A stretch of 64,000 nucleotides of DNA from Paucibacter sp. B2R-40 (GCF_025717555.1 NZ_JAJIRP010000008.1:62001-126000), one strand, 5' to 3'. Counted from the stretch's first letter, positions 26,919 to 36,927 are shown. Made by a program: numbers and translations. The notes: a model not told the origin generated them from the letters alone.

Positions 26919-27539
26919 TTATTCGCCACACAGCAAGCGCATGCGGCGCTCGGCGAGCGTGAAAGCTTCATCGGTCTCGGCCGCCAGCACCAGCGCCTTG
27001 GCCTGATCGCAAGCACTGGCTGCTTCGGTCGCGGCCGGCGCGGCGGCGACCACGGCCGCTGGAGCGGGAGTGCGCGCTGGCTGTGGTGCCGGCGCGGCAG
27101 GGCGTGCTGCAGGTGGATTGCAGCGGGCATCGTCCACCAAACGGATATTGCTGAACTGGCCTTGCTCCACGGCGACGCAGTCACCGACGCGTTTGCCGAC
27201 TTGGTCGGAAATGATGCGCACGGTGCTGGTGCCACCGACCAAGACGGTGTACTCGAAGGCTTGCGAGCGCCCGGCCATATTGCCTATGCCTCGACCGGCC
27301 GCAGCGCCGCCGAGTGTGCGCAGCGCGCGGTTGCTGCCGGATTGGCCGCTGCCGCTGGCCAAGCCCACACCGCCACCGACCAAGGTGCCGACGGTCTGCG
27401 CAGATGAGTCATTGACGGTGGTCGCCGTCACGTTGGTGATGCGGCCGTACTGGACGCGGGACTGCGCTTCCACAGTTGCGTGGCTGAAGGCAAGGGCGAG
27501 CATCAGGGCTGCGGTCGAGGCTTGAGCGATTCGTGTCAT
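26919..27539 (-). CDS. Exported glycine-zipper-type protein
   Basis: The 206-residue protein has a signal peptide (cleavage near ATVEAQS). A glycine-zipper region follows (TLVGGGVGLASGSGQSG, GGAAAGRGIGNMAG) like SlyB/17-kDa surface antigens, but no lipobox is seen. A Pro/Ala-rich linker at about 140-175 leads to a short C-terminal helical part with two cysteines. An outer-membrane or envelope location is likely. Function is unknown. Confidence 0.75.
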   Translation of the reverse strand: MTRIAQASTAALMLALAFSHATVEAQSRVQYGRITNVTATTVNDSSAQTVGTLVGGGVGLASGSGQSGSNRALRTLGGAAAGRGIGNMAGRSQAFEYTVLVGGTSTVRIISDQVGKRVGDCVAVEQGQFSNIRLVDDARCNPPAARPAAPAPQPARTPAPAAVVAAAPAATEAASACDQAKALVLAAETDEAFTLAERRMRLLCGE

Positions 27540-27741
27540 CGGTGAACTCCATCGGTTTGGTTAGTAACGATTAGCCTCGACTCAGCGCAAACGTAATGTC
27601 GGGGCGGCTGCGATCGGCGCTGAGTATACGAGGCACGATGGGCTTGCACAGCGGGTTTTCCTTGCTCAGGCTCAGGCTTGTCAATGTCGATGATGAATTA
27701 GCATTGAATGTAGTTCCGTAATCCTGTTCAGGAGATCGTAT

Positions 27742-28248
27742 ATGGCTGGTTTAACACGAGTACGGCAGTCGCGAAAGCGGCTCTGGGCTGCGTTGATGCT
27801 GAGTGCGGGCGCAATTGTTGGATTTGGCGCCGGGCCTCTTGCAGTGGCCGCGCCGGCCGAAGGCGGTCTTTACATCGCCGGTGCCGGCTTCAGCTTCAAA
27901 ACGGCTGCCAAGCGGGCGATGTCACAGAATCCGGGCGGGCGACGTTTCTTTCTGTTGTCTTTGCCGCCGGAGACGGCCGCATTGGGCTTGGCGGCCAATG
28001 CCAGTCTGAGCAATTTGCGTCAGCGAGTCGTGGCGGCCAACGGCATGCTGCTGGTCTGTCAGCGCGATGTCGAGCAGGGCCGGATCAAGCTGAGCGAGTT
28101 GGTGCCGGGGGTGGTGGCCGTTAGAGGCTGGCCGGCGGCCGGCAGCAATGAGATGCGGCATGGTGAACGCTACTTCCCGGATGAGAATTCGGTAAATTTG
28201 CCGGCCGACAATGTGGCCTTGCGCCAGTTGCGCTCGACCTGCTCTTGA
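27742..28248 (+). CDS. Exported protein of unknown function
   Basis: The 168-residue protein has an N-terminal signal peptide with an Arg-rich start and cleavage after PLAVAA. The mature part (GGLYIAGAGFSFKTAAKRAM, VVAANGMLLVCQRDVEQGRI) faintly recalls the DsrE-like alpha/beta fold, but I would not assign it. A clear SD (CAGGAG, seven bases before ATG) supports the start. It lies about 130 bases before the KAS III-like gene on the same strand. Confidence 0.7.
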   Translation: MAGLTRVRQSRKRLWAALMLSAGAIVGFGAGPLAVAAPAEGGLYIAGAGFSFKTAAKRAMSQNPGGRRFFLLSLPPETAALGLAANASLSNLRQRVVAANGMLLVCQRDVEQGRIKLSELVPGVVAVRGWPAAGSNEMRHGERYFPDENSVNLPADNVALRQLRSTCS

Positions 28249-28376
28249 GGGCGTGATGCCTGCTGTTTGCCGCTACAACCGTAGAATTCGCTCTCAAACT
28301 GGGTCGCAGAGCTTCGCGTCCTAGCTCCCCATCCATGCGTCAGTTGGCACCTTAGCCAGCGCGAGGAAACTCTTTT

Positions 28377-29507
28377 ATGTATTCAGCCGTTATCAGTGCG
28401 ACAGGTCTTTATCAGCCCCCGCATATCATCAGCAATGCCGAGTTGGTTGAGGCCTTCAATGCCTATGCCGATTTGCAAAACGCAGAACATGCCGATGCGA
28501 TTGCTGCCGGTGAGCGGGTGGCCTTGACGCATTCCAGCGTCGAGTTCATCGAAAAAGCGTCCGGCATCAAGCAGCGTTATGTGATCGAGAAGGCCGGCGT
28601 GCTGGACCCCACTCGCATGTACCCACGCTTCACCGAACGGCCCGACGACGAGTTGTCGCTGATGGCCGAGATTGGCGTGGACGCATGCAAGAAGGCCTTG
28701 GCAGCCGCCGGAAAACAGGCCAGCGATGTTGATGCGATCTTTTGTGCCAGCGCCAATATGCAGCGCGCTTATCCGGCCATGGCGGTCGAGATTCAGGCCG
28801 CCTTGGGCGCCGGCGGCTACGGCTTTGATATGAATGTAGCCTGTTCCTCGGCCACCTTTGCGCTGGAGCAGGCACTCAACGCGGTGCGCTCGGGTGCCAG
28901 CAAATGCGTGCTGGTTGTCAACCCCGAGATCACCTCCGCGCATTTGGAATGGCGTGACCGCGATTGCCACTTCATCTTCGGCGATGTCTGCACGGCGATC
29001 GTGGTCGAGCGGGCCGAATTGGCTACCTCGGCGGACCAATGGGAGATCGTCAGCACCAAGCTGGCGACGCAGTTCTCCAACAATATCCGCAACAACTTCG
29101 GTTTTATGAACCGCGCCGAAGACAGCGATCCGCTGGCGCGTGACAAGACCTTCCGCCAAGAAGGCCGCAAGGTTTTCAAGGAAGTGGTGCCGATAGCCGC
29201 CGCCCACATCGAGGCTCACTTGGCGAGCGCGGCCGCAGTGCCCGCCGATGTGCGGCGTTACTGGTTGCATCAGGCCAATCTGGGCATGAACCAGTTGGTG
29301 ATCAAGAAGCTGATTGGAGAAACAGGCGCCACGGCGGGTTCAGATGTCGCGCCGCTGATTCTGGATACCTATGCCAACACGGCGTCGGCCGGCTCCATCA
29401 TCGCCTTTCACGAACACCGGGCCGACTTGAAGTCCGGTGACCTGGGCGTGATTTGCTCCTTTGGCGCCGGCTATTCGGTCGGTAGCGTGGTGGTGCGCAA
29501 GCGCTGA
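28377..29507 (+). CDS. Beta-ketoacyl-ACP synthase III-like enzyme
   Basis: The 376-residue thiolase-fold enzyme has the KAS III triad: Cys156 (NVACSSATF), His298 (WLHQANLGMN) and Asn334 (TYANTASAGS). It is longer than housekeeping FabH and belongs to the FabH-like paralogue group often annotated as beta-ketoacyl-ACP synthase III. It may condense or transfer acyl groups; the primer is unknown. No acyl carrier protein or fab cluster is adjacent. An SD (GAGGAA) precedes the ATG. It converges with the PBP1A gene. Confidence 0.9.
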   Translation: MYSAVISATGLYQPPHIISNAELVEAFNAYADLQNAEHADAIAAGERVALTHSSVEFIEKASGIKQRYVIEKAGVLDPTRMYPRFTERPDDELSLMAEIGVDACKKALAAAGKQASDVDAIFCASANMQRAYPAMAVEIQAALGAGGYGFDMNVACSSATFALEQALNAVRSGASKCVLVVNPEITSAHLEWRDRDCHFIFGDVCTAIVVERAELATSADQWEIVSTKLATQFSNNIRNNFGFMNRAEDSDPLARDKTFRQEGRKVFKEVVPIAAAHIEAHLASAAAVPADVRRYWLHQANLGMNQLVIKKLIGETGATAGSDVAPLILDTYANTASAGSIIAFHEHRADLKSGDLGVICSFGAGYSVGSVVVRKR

Positions 29508-29525
29508 GTTTCGAGCCAGCTTCGA

Positions 29526-31784
29526 TCAAGGGCTGAGCGGGGTTGATGCCGGCGTGCTGGGCGTTGGATTGGGCTCCAGCCCCAAGGATTTGATGCCGGC
29601 CTCGCCGGCAAACTCCTCAAAGCTCCAGTCACCATTGCGGTAGACGAGCCCATCAACCGGTGCGATCTCGCGCACCGGTTGATTCTTCAAAGCCACGGCC
29701 ATGTAGTCGATCCAGACTGGCAATGCCAGGCCACCGCCGGTTTCGCGGTCGCCCAGGCCGCGCGGCTGGTCATAGCCAATCCACACCACCGCCGCCAAGC
29801 CGGGCTGGAAGCCGGCGAACCAGGCATCCACCGCATCATTGGTGGTGCCGGTCTTGCCGTACAGATCGGGTCGGCGCAACTGCGCTTGCGCTCGCGCGGC
29901 GGTGCCGCTGCGTGCCACTTCTTGCAAAAGATTGCTGGTCAAAAAAGCGTTGCGTTCAGGGATCGCGCGGTTCTCTTCCGATAGCAACACTTCTGAGGCC
30001 TGAAACAGCACACCGCCTTTGCTGTCGGTGATTTTGCTGATCAACACCGGCGCCAATTTGTGGCCACCGTTGGCAAACACCGCATAGCCGCTCGCCATCT
30101 GCATTGGAGTCACGCTGCCCGAGCCGAGTGCCAAAGTCAGATTGTCGGGTTGACGTTCAATGTCCAAGCCGAAGCGTGCCGCCCAGTCACGTGCCTTGGC
30201 CGGTCCTATCAACTCCATCAAGCGGATGGTGACCATATTCTTGGAGCGGGCCAAGGCCTGGCGCACCGTCATTGGCCCATCAAAAGTGCCGTCGTAATTC
30301 TTCGGTTCCCAGTCGCCAAAGACGAGCGGCGAGTCGTTGACGATGGTGGCCGGCGTCACGCCTTGCTCGAGTGCGGCCGAGTAGACAAATGGCTTGAAGC
30401 TCGAGCCGGGTTGGCGCCATGCTTGCGTTGCATGGTTGAACTGATTCTTGGCAAAGTCGAAGCCGCCGACCAGCGCGTGCACCCGGCCGGTTGCCGGCTC
30501 CAGGGACACAAACGCACCCTCGGCCTCGGGCGTTTGAACAATCGACCAATTGCCCTTGGGCTCGGCCTTGGTCGGCGCGCCGCGCAACACCCGGATGATG
30601 GCGCCGGGGCGAATCCTCAAGCCTTCTTTGGCCTTGTCCGACAGCGCCGCTTGCAGGCCTTTCAACCCGTCAGCGCCAACAATCAAGTCTTCACCGCTTT
30701 GCAGGCTGGCCGAGACGCGGCCCGGGCTGACCGCGGTGACCACGGCAGCGCGCAATTCGTCGTTGTCCGGATGCTCGGCCAGCGCCTGGGTGATCGCTGC
30801 ATCTTGTTGAGCCGCTTCCTTGGGCAGCAGCACAAATCCTTCCGGCCCCCGGTAGGGCTTGCGACGTTCCAGGTCCATCAGGCTACGGCGCAGCGCCCGG
30901 TAAGCGGCAGCCTGTTCACCGGATACCAAGGTGGTGTAGACCTTCAGCCCCAAGGTGTAGGCCTCTTCACCATATTGGGCGTGCACGGACTGACGGGCCA
31001 TTTCAGCGGCAGCTTCGGCATGCAAGCGCGGGTCTTGGGCGCTGCGAATGTGCAGGGCTTCATCTTTGGCGGCTTGCGCCTGCGCTTGGCTAATGACGCC
31101 AAGTTCCTGCATGCGCGTCAAGACCACATATTGGCGTTTCCGGGCGCGCTCAAAATTGACGACTGGATTGGCGTAAGCCGGGTTGGGTGGCAAACCCGCC
31201 AGCATCGCAGTTTCTGCAATTGACAGCGCCTTCAAGGGCTTGCCGAAGTAAGCGGCCGATGCGGCCTCGAAGCCATAGGCCCGCTGACCCAGATAGATCT
31301 GGTTCATATAGATCTCAAGAATCTGGCGCTTGCTGAGTTGGCTCTCCATCTTCAGCGCCAACAGGACTTCCACGAACTTGCGCGAGTAGATCTTTTTCTT
31401 GGTCAGGTAAAAAGTACGTGCCAATTGCTGCGTGATGGTGGAGCCACCTTGGCTGCGTGGCTGGAAAATATTTGCCAACACCGCGCGCGCGATGCCGGTG
31501 TAGTAGAGGCCGCCATGCTCATAAAACTTGTGATCTTCAACCGCCAGCAGTGCATCCTGCATCAGTCTGGGGATTTGATCGAGGGTTTGAAAGTCGCGCC
31601 GCTCGGCCCCGAATTCGCCAATCTGTATGCCGTCGGCGGTGAAGACGCGCAGCGGCTGCTTGGGCTGATAGTCCGTCAGTTCGGCGATATCGGGCAGGGT
31701 GGGATAGACCAAGACGGCGGCCACGAGCAGCAGCATCAACACCAAGCTCAAGGCCGCAGCCCCGTAGATCAACAGTTTCTTCAA
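29526..31784 (-). CDS. mrcA: Penicillin-binding protein 1A (bifunctional)
   Basis: The 752-residue inner-membrane enzyme polymerises and cross-links peptidoglycan. It has a membrane anchor at about 6-27 and a GT51 transglycosylase domain with the catalytic Glu in AVEDHKFYEHGG (about residue 83). The C-terminal transpeptidase has motifs PGSSFKPFVY (SxxK), SKN and KTGTTNDAV. An inserted OB-like region lies between them. Length and motif order match class A PBPs. It is monocistronic. Confidence 0.95.
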   Translation of the reverse strand: MKKLLIYGAAALSLVLMLLLVAAVLVYPTLPDIAELTDYQPKQPLRVFTADGIQIGEFGAERRDFQTLDQIPRLMQDALLAVEDHKFYEHGGLYYTGIARAVLANIFQPRSQGGSTITQQLARTFYLTKKKIYSRKFVEVLLALKMESQLSKRQILEIYMNQIYLGQRAYGFEAASAAYFGKPLKALSIAETAMLAGLPPNPAYANPVVNFERARKRQYVVLTRMQELGVISQAQAQAAKDEALHIRSAQDPRLHAEAAAEMARQSVHAQYGEEAYTLGLKVYTTLVSGEQAAAYRALRRSLMDLERRKPYRGPEGFVLLPKEAAQQDAAITQALAEHPDNDELRAAVVTAVSPGRVSASLQSGEDLIVGADGLKGLQAALSDKAKEGLRIRPGAIIRVLRGAPTKAEPKGNWSIVQTPEAEGAFVSLEPATGRVHALVGGFDFAKNQFNHATQAWRQPGSSFKPFVYSAALEQGVTPATIVNDSPLVFGDWEPKNYDGTFDGPMTVRQALARSKNMVTIRLMELIGPAKARDWAARFGLDIERQPDNLTLALGSGSVTPMQMASGYAVFANGGHKLAPVLISKITDSKGGVLFQASEVLLSEENRAIPERNAFLTSNLLQEVARSGTAARAQAQLRRPDLYGKTGTTNDAVDAWFAGFQPGLAAVVWIGYDQPRGLGDRETGGGLALPVWIDYMAVALKNQPVREIAPVDGLVYRNGDWSFEEFAGEAGIKSLGLEPNPTPSTPASTPLSP

Positions 31785-31920
31785 GGACTGTGCGCGCGGT
31801 TCAGGCGTCGGCTAACAAGAAGCGTTGATTATGGCGGGCGCTGAGGCTATTGCTGACTGCCGTTATTGCGCAAGGCGGGCCTGGGGTTTTGCTTCGTTGG
31901 GCAAGGTCGTCGCCGAATAG

Positions 31921-31970
31921 AAAAAGCCCTGAAACGCCAAGTCAACTTTTTGACTGGTATTTCAGGGCTT
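31921..31970 (-). terminator. Rho-independent terminator downstream of tRNA-Ser
   Basis: On the minus strand an 11-base stem AAGCCCTGAAA/TTTCAGGGCTT is followed by further T residues. An inner stem AGTCAA/TTGACT caps the loop. It lies ten bases beyond the tRNA 3' end and should end that transcript. Confidence 0.85.
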
Positions 31971-31979
31971 CTAATCCAC

Positions 31980-32069
<90 letters not shown>

Positions 32070-32169
32070 GAAGCCCGCCATCATAGCGTACTTTTTAGCT
32101 ATTCATCTTGGCTCATCTGCTTGTACTTGCGAATCGCCTGTTTTTCCCGCAGCGCACCAGCCATTTTTG

Positions 32170-33084
32170 TCATACCTTGGCGTTGCCGCCCTTCATCAAG
32201 GCCATCGCCGTGCCAATCAAGCCGGACACTTCGCTCATATTGCCCGGCACGATCATGGTGTTATTGGTCTTGGCCAATAGCGCGTAAGCATCTACTGCTT
32301 TTTCCGCCACTTTCAACTGCACGGCTTGCTCGCCACCCGGTGATTGAATGGCCGCCGCAATTTTGCGAATCGCGTCGGCGGTGGCGTCTGCCACCGCTGT
32401 GATGGCGGCCGCTTCGCCGACGGCCTTGTTGATCTCGGCTTGCTTGTCGCCCTCCGAGCGGGCGATGGCCGCTTCCCGAGCACCTGTTGCAATATTGATT
32501 TGTTCCTGACGCCGGCCTTCTGAAGCGGCAATCAAGGCGCGCTTTTCGCGCTCGGCGGTGATTTGCGCTTGCATTGCATGGAGGATGACGGCCGGCGGCG
32601 TCAGGTCTTTGATTTCGTAGCGCAAGACCTTAACGCCCCAGTTCAGCGCAGCTTCATCCAGCGCCTGCACGACCGAGCTGTTGATGACGTCACGTTCCTC
32701 AAAGGTGCGGTCCAGCTCCATGCGGCCAATCACCGAGCGAAGGGTGGTTTGGGCCAGTTGGGTGATGGCAACGATGAAATTGCTGGAGCCGTAGCTGGCT
32801 CGCATCGCGTCGGTCACTTGAAAATAGAGGATGCCGTCGACCGTCAACTGTGTGTTGTCTTTGGTAATGCAGACCTGACTGGGGACGTCGAGCGGGATTT
32901 CTTTCAATGAGTGTCGGTAGGCAAGGCGGTCAACAAAAGGCCACAGGAAGTTCAGGCCCGGGGTCAAGGTGCCGTGGTATTTGCCCAGTCGCTCCACGAC
33001 CCAGGCGTTTTGTTGCGGCACAACTTTGATTGACTGGACGATGAAAACGACGGCAACGACCAAAAGAACGACTGCGAATTCCAT
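32170..33084 (-). CDS. SPFH/stomatin-like (QmcA-type) membrane protein
   Basis: The product has about 304 residues: an N-terminal membrane segment (MEFAVVLLVVAVVFIVQS) and then the band-7/SPFH domain (VERLGKYHGTLTPGLNF, SVIGRMELDRTFEERD). A long Ala/Glu coiled coil (about 200-265) ends in a hydrophobic tail. ATG 33084 is chosen because it has a strong SD (AGAGGGAG) and the normal N terminus. These proteins form membrane microdomain scaffolds. The gene is paired with nfeD upstream, the usual arrangement. Confidence 0.93.
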   Translation of the reverse strand: MEFAVVLLVVAVVFIVQSIKVVPQQNAWVVERLGKYHGTLTPGLNFLWPFVDRLAYRHSLKEIPLDVPSQVCITKDNTQLTVDGILYFQVTDAMRASYGSSNFIVAITQLAQTTLRSVIGRMELDRTFEERDVINSSVVQALDEAALNWGVKVLRYEIKDLTPPAVILHAMQAQITAEREKRALIAASEGRRQEQINIATGAREAAIARSEGDKQAEINKAVGEAAAITAVADATADAIRKIAAAIQSPGGEQAVQLKVAEKAVDAYALLAKTNNTMIVPGNMSEVSGLIGTAMALMKGGNAKV

Positions 33085-33127
33085 AGGGACTCCCTCTTGC
33101 TTGCTTGGTTTTTGTATGCGTGAATCT

Positions 33128-33556
33128 TCAGTGGTCGAGCAGCAGGCAGCTGCCTTCGACGGCCCGTATGACATAGCGCCCTGGCGCTGGTGTGCTGCTG
33201 CTGAGGCAGCGGGCTTGCCAGGCTGCGCCACGGTACTTGACCCGTGCGGATCCATCGCTATGCCAGCTTTCAACGTCGACGCTCTGGCCGATGTCCATAT
33301 TGACATCGGCATTCGCGCCGGCCGGCAAGGTTTGATGGCCATTGCGTCTGGCAAAGTAGCATGCCGCGACAGCTGCGCCGCCGACCACCGCAGCTGTCAG
33401 CACTTGTTGCTCGCCTCCGAGCCCCAAATGCGCGGCGCCCGCACCGGCCGCACATCCCAGGGCCAGCATCAATAAATAGAAAGTACCGGTGCACAACTCA
33501 ACGGCGATCAAAATACCGCAAGCGATCCACCAAGCATTGGTCATCGTCATCGCCAT
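33128..33556 (-). CDS. NfeD-like membrane protein
   Basis: The 142-residue protein has two hydrophobic segments (about 10-38 and 50-66) and a C-terminal OB-fold NfeD domain (VDVESWHSDGSARVKYRGAAWQA). NfeD proteins pair with stomatins, and the SPFH gene follows 43 bases downstream on the same strand. The short form lacks the ClpP-like protease domain. Confidence 0.9.
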   Translation of the reverse strand: MAMTMTNAWWIACGILIAVELCTGTFYLLMLALGCAAGAGAAHLGLGGEQQVLTAAVVGGAAVAACYFARRNGHQTLPAGANADVNMDIGQSVDVESWHSDGSARVKYRGAAWQARCLSSSTPAPGRYVIRAVEGSCLLLDH

Positions 33557-33652
33557 GTCACTCCTTTCGGCTCAAGATCTTGAACGAGTGTATCGCCCTC
33601 GTTTTTTGGGCGCCTTCAGTGATTTTGAGGATTAATTTCAAGGAGGTGCCAA

Positions 33653-33720
33653 GTGGAAGTTCTGAGGGTCTACACTTCGCGCCTTTCTTTTTTTAACTGC
33701 CCAGCCCCTGGAGGCTCACG
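33653..33720 (+). promoter_or_regulatory. Possible leader reading frame upstream of the decarboxylase
   Basis: A perfect ribosome site, AAGGAGGT (33640-33647), stands at ideal spacing before GTG 33653. The frame from this GTG runs 70 codons and overlaps the start of the decarboxylase gene in another frame. The decarboxylase has its own site (GGAGG seven bases before ATG 33721). Whether the upstream frame is translated is unknown; it could couple or delay decarboxylase translation. Confidence 0.3.
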
Positions 33721-35985
33721 ATGCTTCGTTTTCGTTTCCCCATCGTCATCATCGACGAGGACTATCGCTCCGAGAACACTTCGGGTTTGGGTATTCGCGC
33801 CTTGGCCGATGCGATCCAGAAAGAAGGTTTTGAAGTGCTGGGGGCGACCAGTTACGGGGATCTGAGTCAGTTCGCGCAGCAGCAAAGCCGCGCCAGTGCC
33901 TTTATCTTGTCGATTGACGACGAGGAATTCACGCCCGGGCCGGAGTTGGATCCGGCGGTGCTGTCGCTGCGCAAGTTCATTGAAGAAATCCGCTTCAAGA
34001 ATGCTGACATCCCGATCTATATCTACGGCGAGACACGCACCTCTCAGCATCTGCCCAACGACATTCTGCGTGAACTGCACGGCTTCATTCATATGTTCGA
34101 GGACACGCCCGAATTCGTCGCTCGCCACATCATCCGTGAGGCCAAGAGTTACCTCGATGGACTGGCGCCGCCGTTCTTCAAGGCGCTGATGGACTATGCG
34201 CAAGACGGGTCTTACTCCTGGCATTGCCCGGGTCATGGCGGCGGCGTGGCATTTTTGAAGAGCCCGGTCGGGCAGATGTTCCACCAGTTTTTTGGTGAAA
34301 ACATGCTGCGCGCCGATGTCTGCAATGCGGTCGAGGAATTGGGGCAATTGCTGGACCACACGGGGCCGGTCGCGGCTTCGGAAAAGAATGCCGCGCGCAT
34401 CTTCAATGCCGATCACTGCTTCTTCGTGACCAACGGCACTTCGACCTCGAACAAGATGGTCTGGCACCACACGGTGGCGCCGGGCGATGTGGTGGTGGTC
34501 GATCGCAACTGCCATAAGAGCATCTTGCACGCCATCATCATGACCGGCGCGGTGCCGGTCTTCATGACGCCAACGCGCAATCACTACGGCATCATCGGCC
34601 CGATCCCGGAGAGCGAATTCTCGCCCGAAGCCATTCGCAAGAAAATCGCAAAAAACCCGCTGCTCAAGGGGGTTGACGTCAAGACGGTCAAGCCGCGCAT
34701 CATGACGCTGACGCAGTCAACCTATGACGGCGTGCTTTACAACACCGAGACGATCAAGAAGAAGCTGGACGGCTGGATCGACACACTGCACTTTGATGAG
34801 GCCTGGTTGCCGCATGCGGCCTTCCACAGCTTCTATGGTTCTTATCATGCGATGGGTAAAAACCGCCCGCGCCCGAAGACGGCCATGGTTTATGCCACGC
34901 AGTCGACCCACAAGTTGCTGGCTGGCTTGAGCCAGGCGTCGCAAGTCCTGGTGCAGGATTCGCAAAACGTCAAATTGGACAAGCATTTGTTCAATGAGGC
35001 TTACTTGATGCACACCTCAACCAGCCCGCAATATTCGATTATTGCGAGTTGCGATGTGGCTGCGGCGATGATGGAGCCACCGGGCGGCACAGCCTTGGTC
35101 GAAGAGAGTATTTCCGAGGCGCTGGACTTCCGCCGTGCGATGCGCAAGGTCGATGCCGAGTACGGCAAAGACTGGTGGTTCAAGGTTTGGGGGCCGGATA
35201 AGTTGACCGAAGAGGGCTTTGGCAAGCCGGCCGACTGGATGCTCAAGGCCAATGAGAAGTGGCACGGCTTCGGCAAGATTGCCGCAGGCTTCAACATGCT
35301 GGACCCGATCAAGTCCACCATCATCACGCCCGGCATGGATATGAGCGGCAAGTTCGCCGAGACCGGTATCCCGGCCTCCATCGTGACGAAATTCTTGGCT
35401 GAACATGGCGTGGTGGTTGAAAAGACGGGTCTCTATTCCTTCTTTATCCTGTTCACCATCGGCATCACCAAGGGACGCTGGAACACCTTGTTGACAGCGC
35501 TGCAACAATTCAAGGACGACTACGACAGGAACGCGCCGATCTGGCGCATCCTGCCGGAGTTCGCGGCGGCGCATCCGCGCTATGAGCGCTTGGGTCTGCG
35601 TGACTTGTGTCAGAACATCCATGAGATGTACGCCAAGGGCGATATTGCGCGCTTGACTACCGAGGTGTATTTGTCCGACCTGCAGCCGGCCATGAAGCCC
35701 AGCGATGCCTACTCATACATCGCTCACCGCCGCACTGAGCGCGTGCCCATCGATGAGTTGGAAGGGCGCGTCACGACGGTCTTGCTGACGCCATATCCGC
35801 CTGGCATTCCCTTGTTGATTCCGGGTGAGCGTTTTAACAAGAAGATAGTTGAGTATTTGAGATTCACGCGAGATTTCAATGCGAAATTCCCGGGCTTCTC
35901 GACCGATGTGCATGGTCTGGTCGAGGAGAAGGGCGAGGATGGGCGCTCGACCTATTTTGTCGATTGCGTGCAAGCCGACGAGTAA
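33721..35985 (+). CDS. Arginine/lysine/ornithine decarboxylase (PLP, fold type I)
   Basis: The 754-residue enzyme has the long inducible-type architecture. An N-terminal response-regulator-like wing (about 1-130) is followed by a PLP-binding large domain with the Schiff-base Lys398 in STHKLLAGLSQAS and by C-terminal domains. It removes CO2 from a basic amino acid to make a polyamine or support acid resistance. The sequence alone does not settle lysine, arginine or ornithine as substrate. It is monocistronic, with a terminator directly downstream. Confidence 0.93.
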   Translation: MLRFRFPIVIIDEDYRSENTSGLGIRALADAIQKEGFEVLGATSYGDLSQFAQQQSRASAFILSIDDEEFTPGPELDPAVLSLRKFIEEIRFKNADIPIYIYGETRTSQHLPNDILRELHGFIHMFEDTPEFVARHIIREAKSYLDGLAPPFFKALMDYAQDGSYSWHCPGHGGGVAFLKSPVGQMFHQFFGENMLRADVCNAVEELGQLLDHTGPVAASEKNAARIFNADHCFFVTNGTSTSNKMVWHHTVAPGDVVVVDRNCHKSILHAIIMTGAVPVFMTPTRNHYGIIGPIPESEFSPEAIRKKIAKNPLLKGVDVKTVKPRIMTLTQSTYDGVLYNTETIKKKLDGWIDTLHFDEAWLPHAAFHSFYGSYHAMGKNRPRPKTAMVYATQSTHKLLAGLSQASQVLVQDSQNVKLDKHLFNEAYLMHTSTSPQYSIIASCDVAAAMMEPPGGTALVEESISEALDFRRAMRKVDAEYGKDWWFKVWGPDKLTEEGFGKPADWMLKANEKWHGFGKIAAGFNMLDPIKSTIITPGMDMSGKFAETGIPASIVTKFLAEHGVVVEKTGLYSFFILFTIGITKGRWNTLLTALQQFKDDYDRNAPIWRILPEFAAAHPRYERLGLRDLCQNIHEMYAKGDIARLTTEVYLSDLQPAMKPSDAYSYIAHRRTERVPIDELEGRVTTVLLTPYPPGIPLLIPGERFNKKIVEYLRFTRDFNAKFPGFSTDVHGLVEEKGEDGRSTYFVDCVQADE

Positions 35986-35997
35986 ATGTCTTGACGT

Positions 35998-36025
35998 AAA
36001 AAACGGGACCCTCGGGTCCCGTTTT
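35998..36025 (+). terminator. Bidirectional Rho-independent terminator
   Basis: The perfect dyad AAAACGGGACCC-TCG-GGGTCCCGTTTT-like stem (ACGGGACC/GGTCCCGT) is flanked by A-run and T-run on both sides. It lies between the convergent decarboxylase and fabI genes and can serve both. Confidence 0.92.
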
Positions 36026-36042
36026 GCATGCTGGAGAAGACT

Positions 36043-36825
36043 TTATTCTTCGTCCGTCAGGGCAACTTGGCTGTAGCCGCCGTCAACATAGGTGATTTCG
36101 GCGCTGACGCCGGCCGCCAGGTCGGACAACAAGAATGCAGCGACGTTGCCGACATCCTCGATCGTGATGTTGCGGCGAATCGGTGTGTTGGCCGCGAATT
36201 GCGTCAAGAGCTTGCCGAAATCTTTGATGCCCGAGGCCGCCAGGGTTTTGATCGGGCCGGCTGACAAGCCGTTGACCCGTATCCCGCGTTTGCCCATCGA
36301 CTGCGCCAGGTAGCGCACGCTGGCCTCCAGCGAGGCCTTAGCCAGGCCCATGGTGTTGTAGTTCGGCACATAACGTGCAGCGCCCAGATAGGACAAGGTC
36401 AGCAGCGCGGCGCCGGTGCGCAGGCGCGGTGCCGCCAATTTGGCCATCGCGGGGAAGCTGTAGGCTGAAATGTCGTGGGCGATGCGGAAGTTCTCGCGTG
36501 TCAGGCCGTCCAGAAAGTCGCCGGCAATCGCGTCTCTTGGTGCGAAGCCAATCGAGTGGACGAAGCCATCAAATTCGGGCCAAGCCGCGCCCAAATCGGT
36601 GAACAGCGCTTCCATCTGCGCGTCGTCGGACACGTCGCAGTCAAAAATAAGCTTGGAGTCAAACTCGGCGGCAAATTCGGTGATGCGGTCCTTGAAGCGT
36701 GCGCCTTGGTAGCTGAACGCCAACTCGGCACCTTCACGGTGGCAAGCCTTTGCAATGCCATAGGCGATGGAACGGTTGGACAAAAGGCCCGTGATCAGCA
36801 ATCGCTTGCCTGCCAGAAATCCCAT
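36043..36825 (-). CDS. fabI: Enoyl-[acyl-carrier-protein] reductase (NADH)
   Basis: The 260-residue short-chain dehydrogenase-type enzyme reduces enoyl-ACP in each round of fatty acid elongation. The N-terminal cofactor loop ([19 protein letters not shown]) and the catalytic Tyr-x6-Lys (YNTMGLAK) are in place. Its ATG 36825 has an AAAGGAGT ribosome site; eight codons upstream are open but unlikely to be used. It is divergent from the rimP cluster. It is the target class of triclosan-type inhibitors. Confidence 0.95.
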   Translation of the reverse strand: MGFLAGKRLLITGLLSNRSIAYGIAKACHREGAELAFSYQGARFKDRITEFAAEFDSKLIFDCDVSDDAQMEALFTDLGAAWPEFDGFVHSIGFAPRDAIAGDFLDGLTRENFRIAHDISAYSFPAMAKLAAPRLRTGAALLTLSYLGAARYVPNYNTMGLAKASLEASVRYLAQSMGKRGIRVNGLSAGPIKTLAASGIKDFGKLLTQFAANTPIRRNITIEDVGNVAAFLLSDLAAGVSAEITYVDGGYSQVALTDEE

Positions 36826-36892
36826 ATTGACTCCTTTGATTTGAAACAATCGATGATTTTCGCATGCTTGTGCGCATTAGCAAGCCGCGAGC

Positions 36893-36921
36893 TTGTCGGT
36901 GCTTCGCTTGCATAGTACAAT
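36893..36921 (+). promoter_or_regulatory. Sigma-70 promoter of the rimP-nusA-infB operon
   Basis: TTGTCG (36893-36898) and TACAAT (36916-36921) are separated by 17 bases, a near-consensus sigma-70 promoter. The start point would be near 36928. It lies about 230 bases before rimP, leaving room for a long leader. Confidence 0.7.
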
Positions 36922-36927
36922 CCCGGC

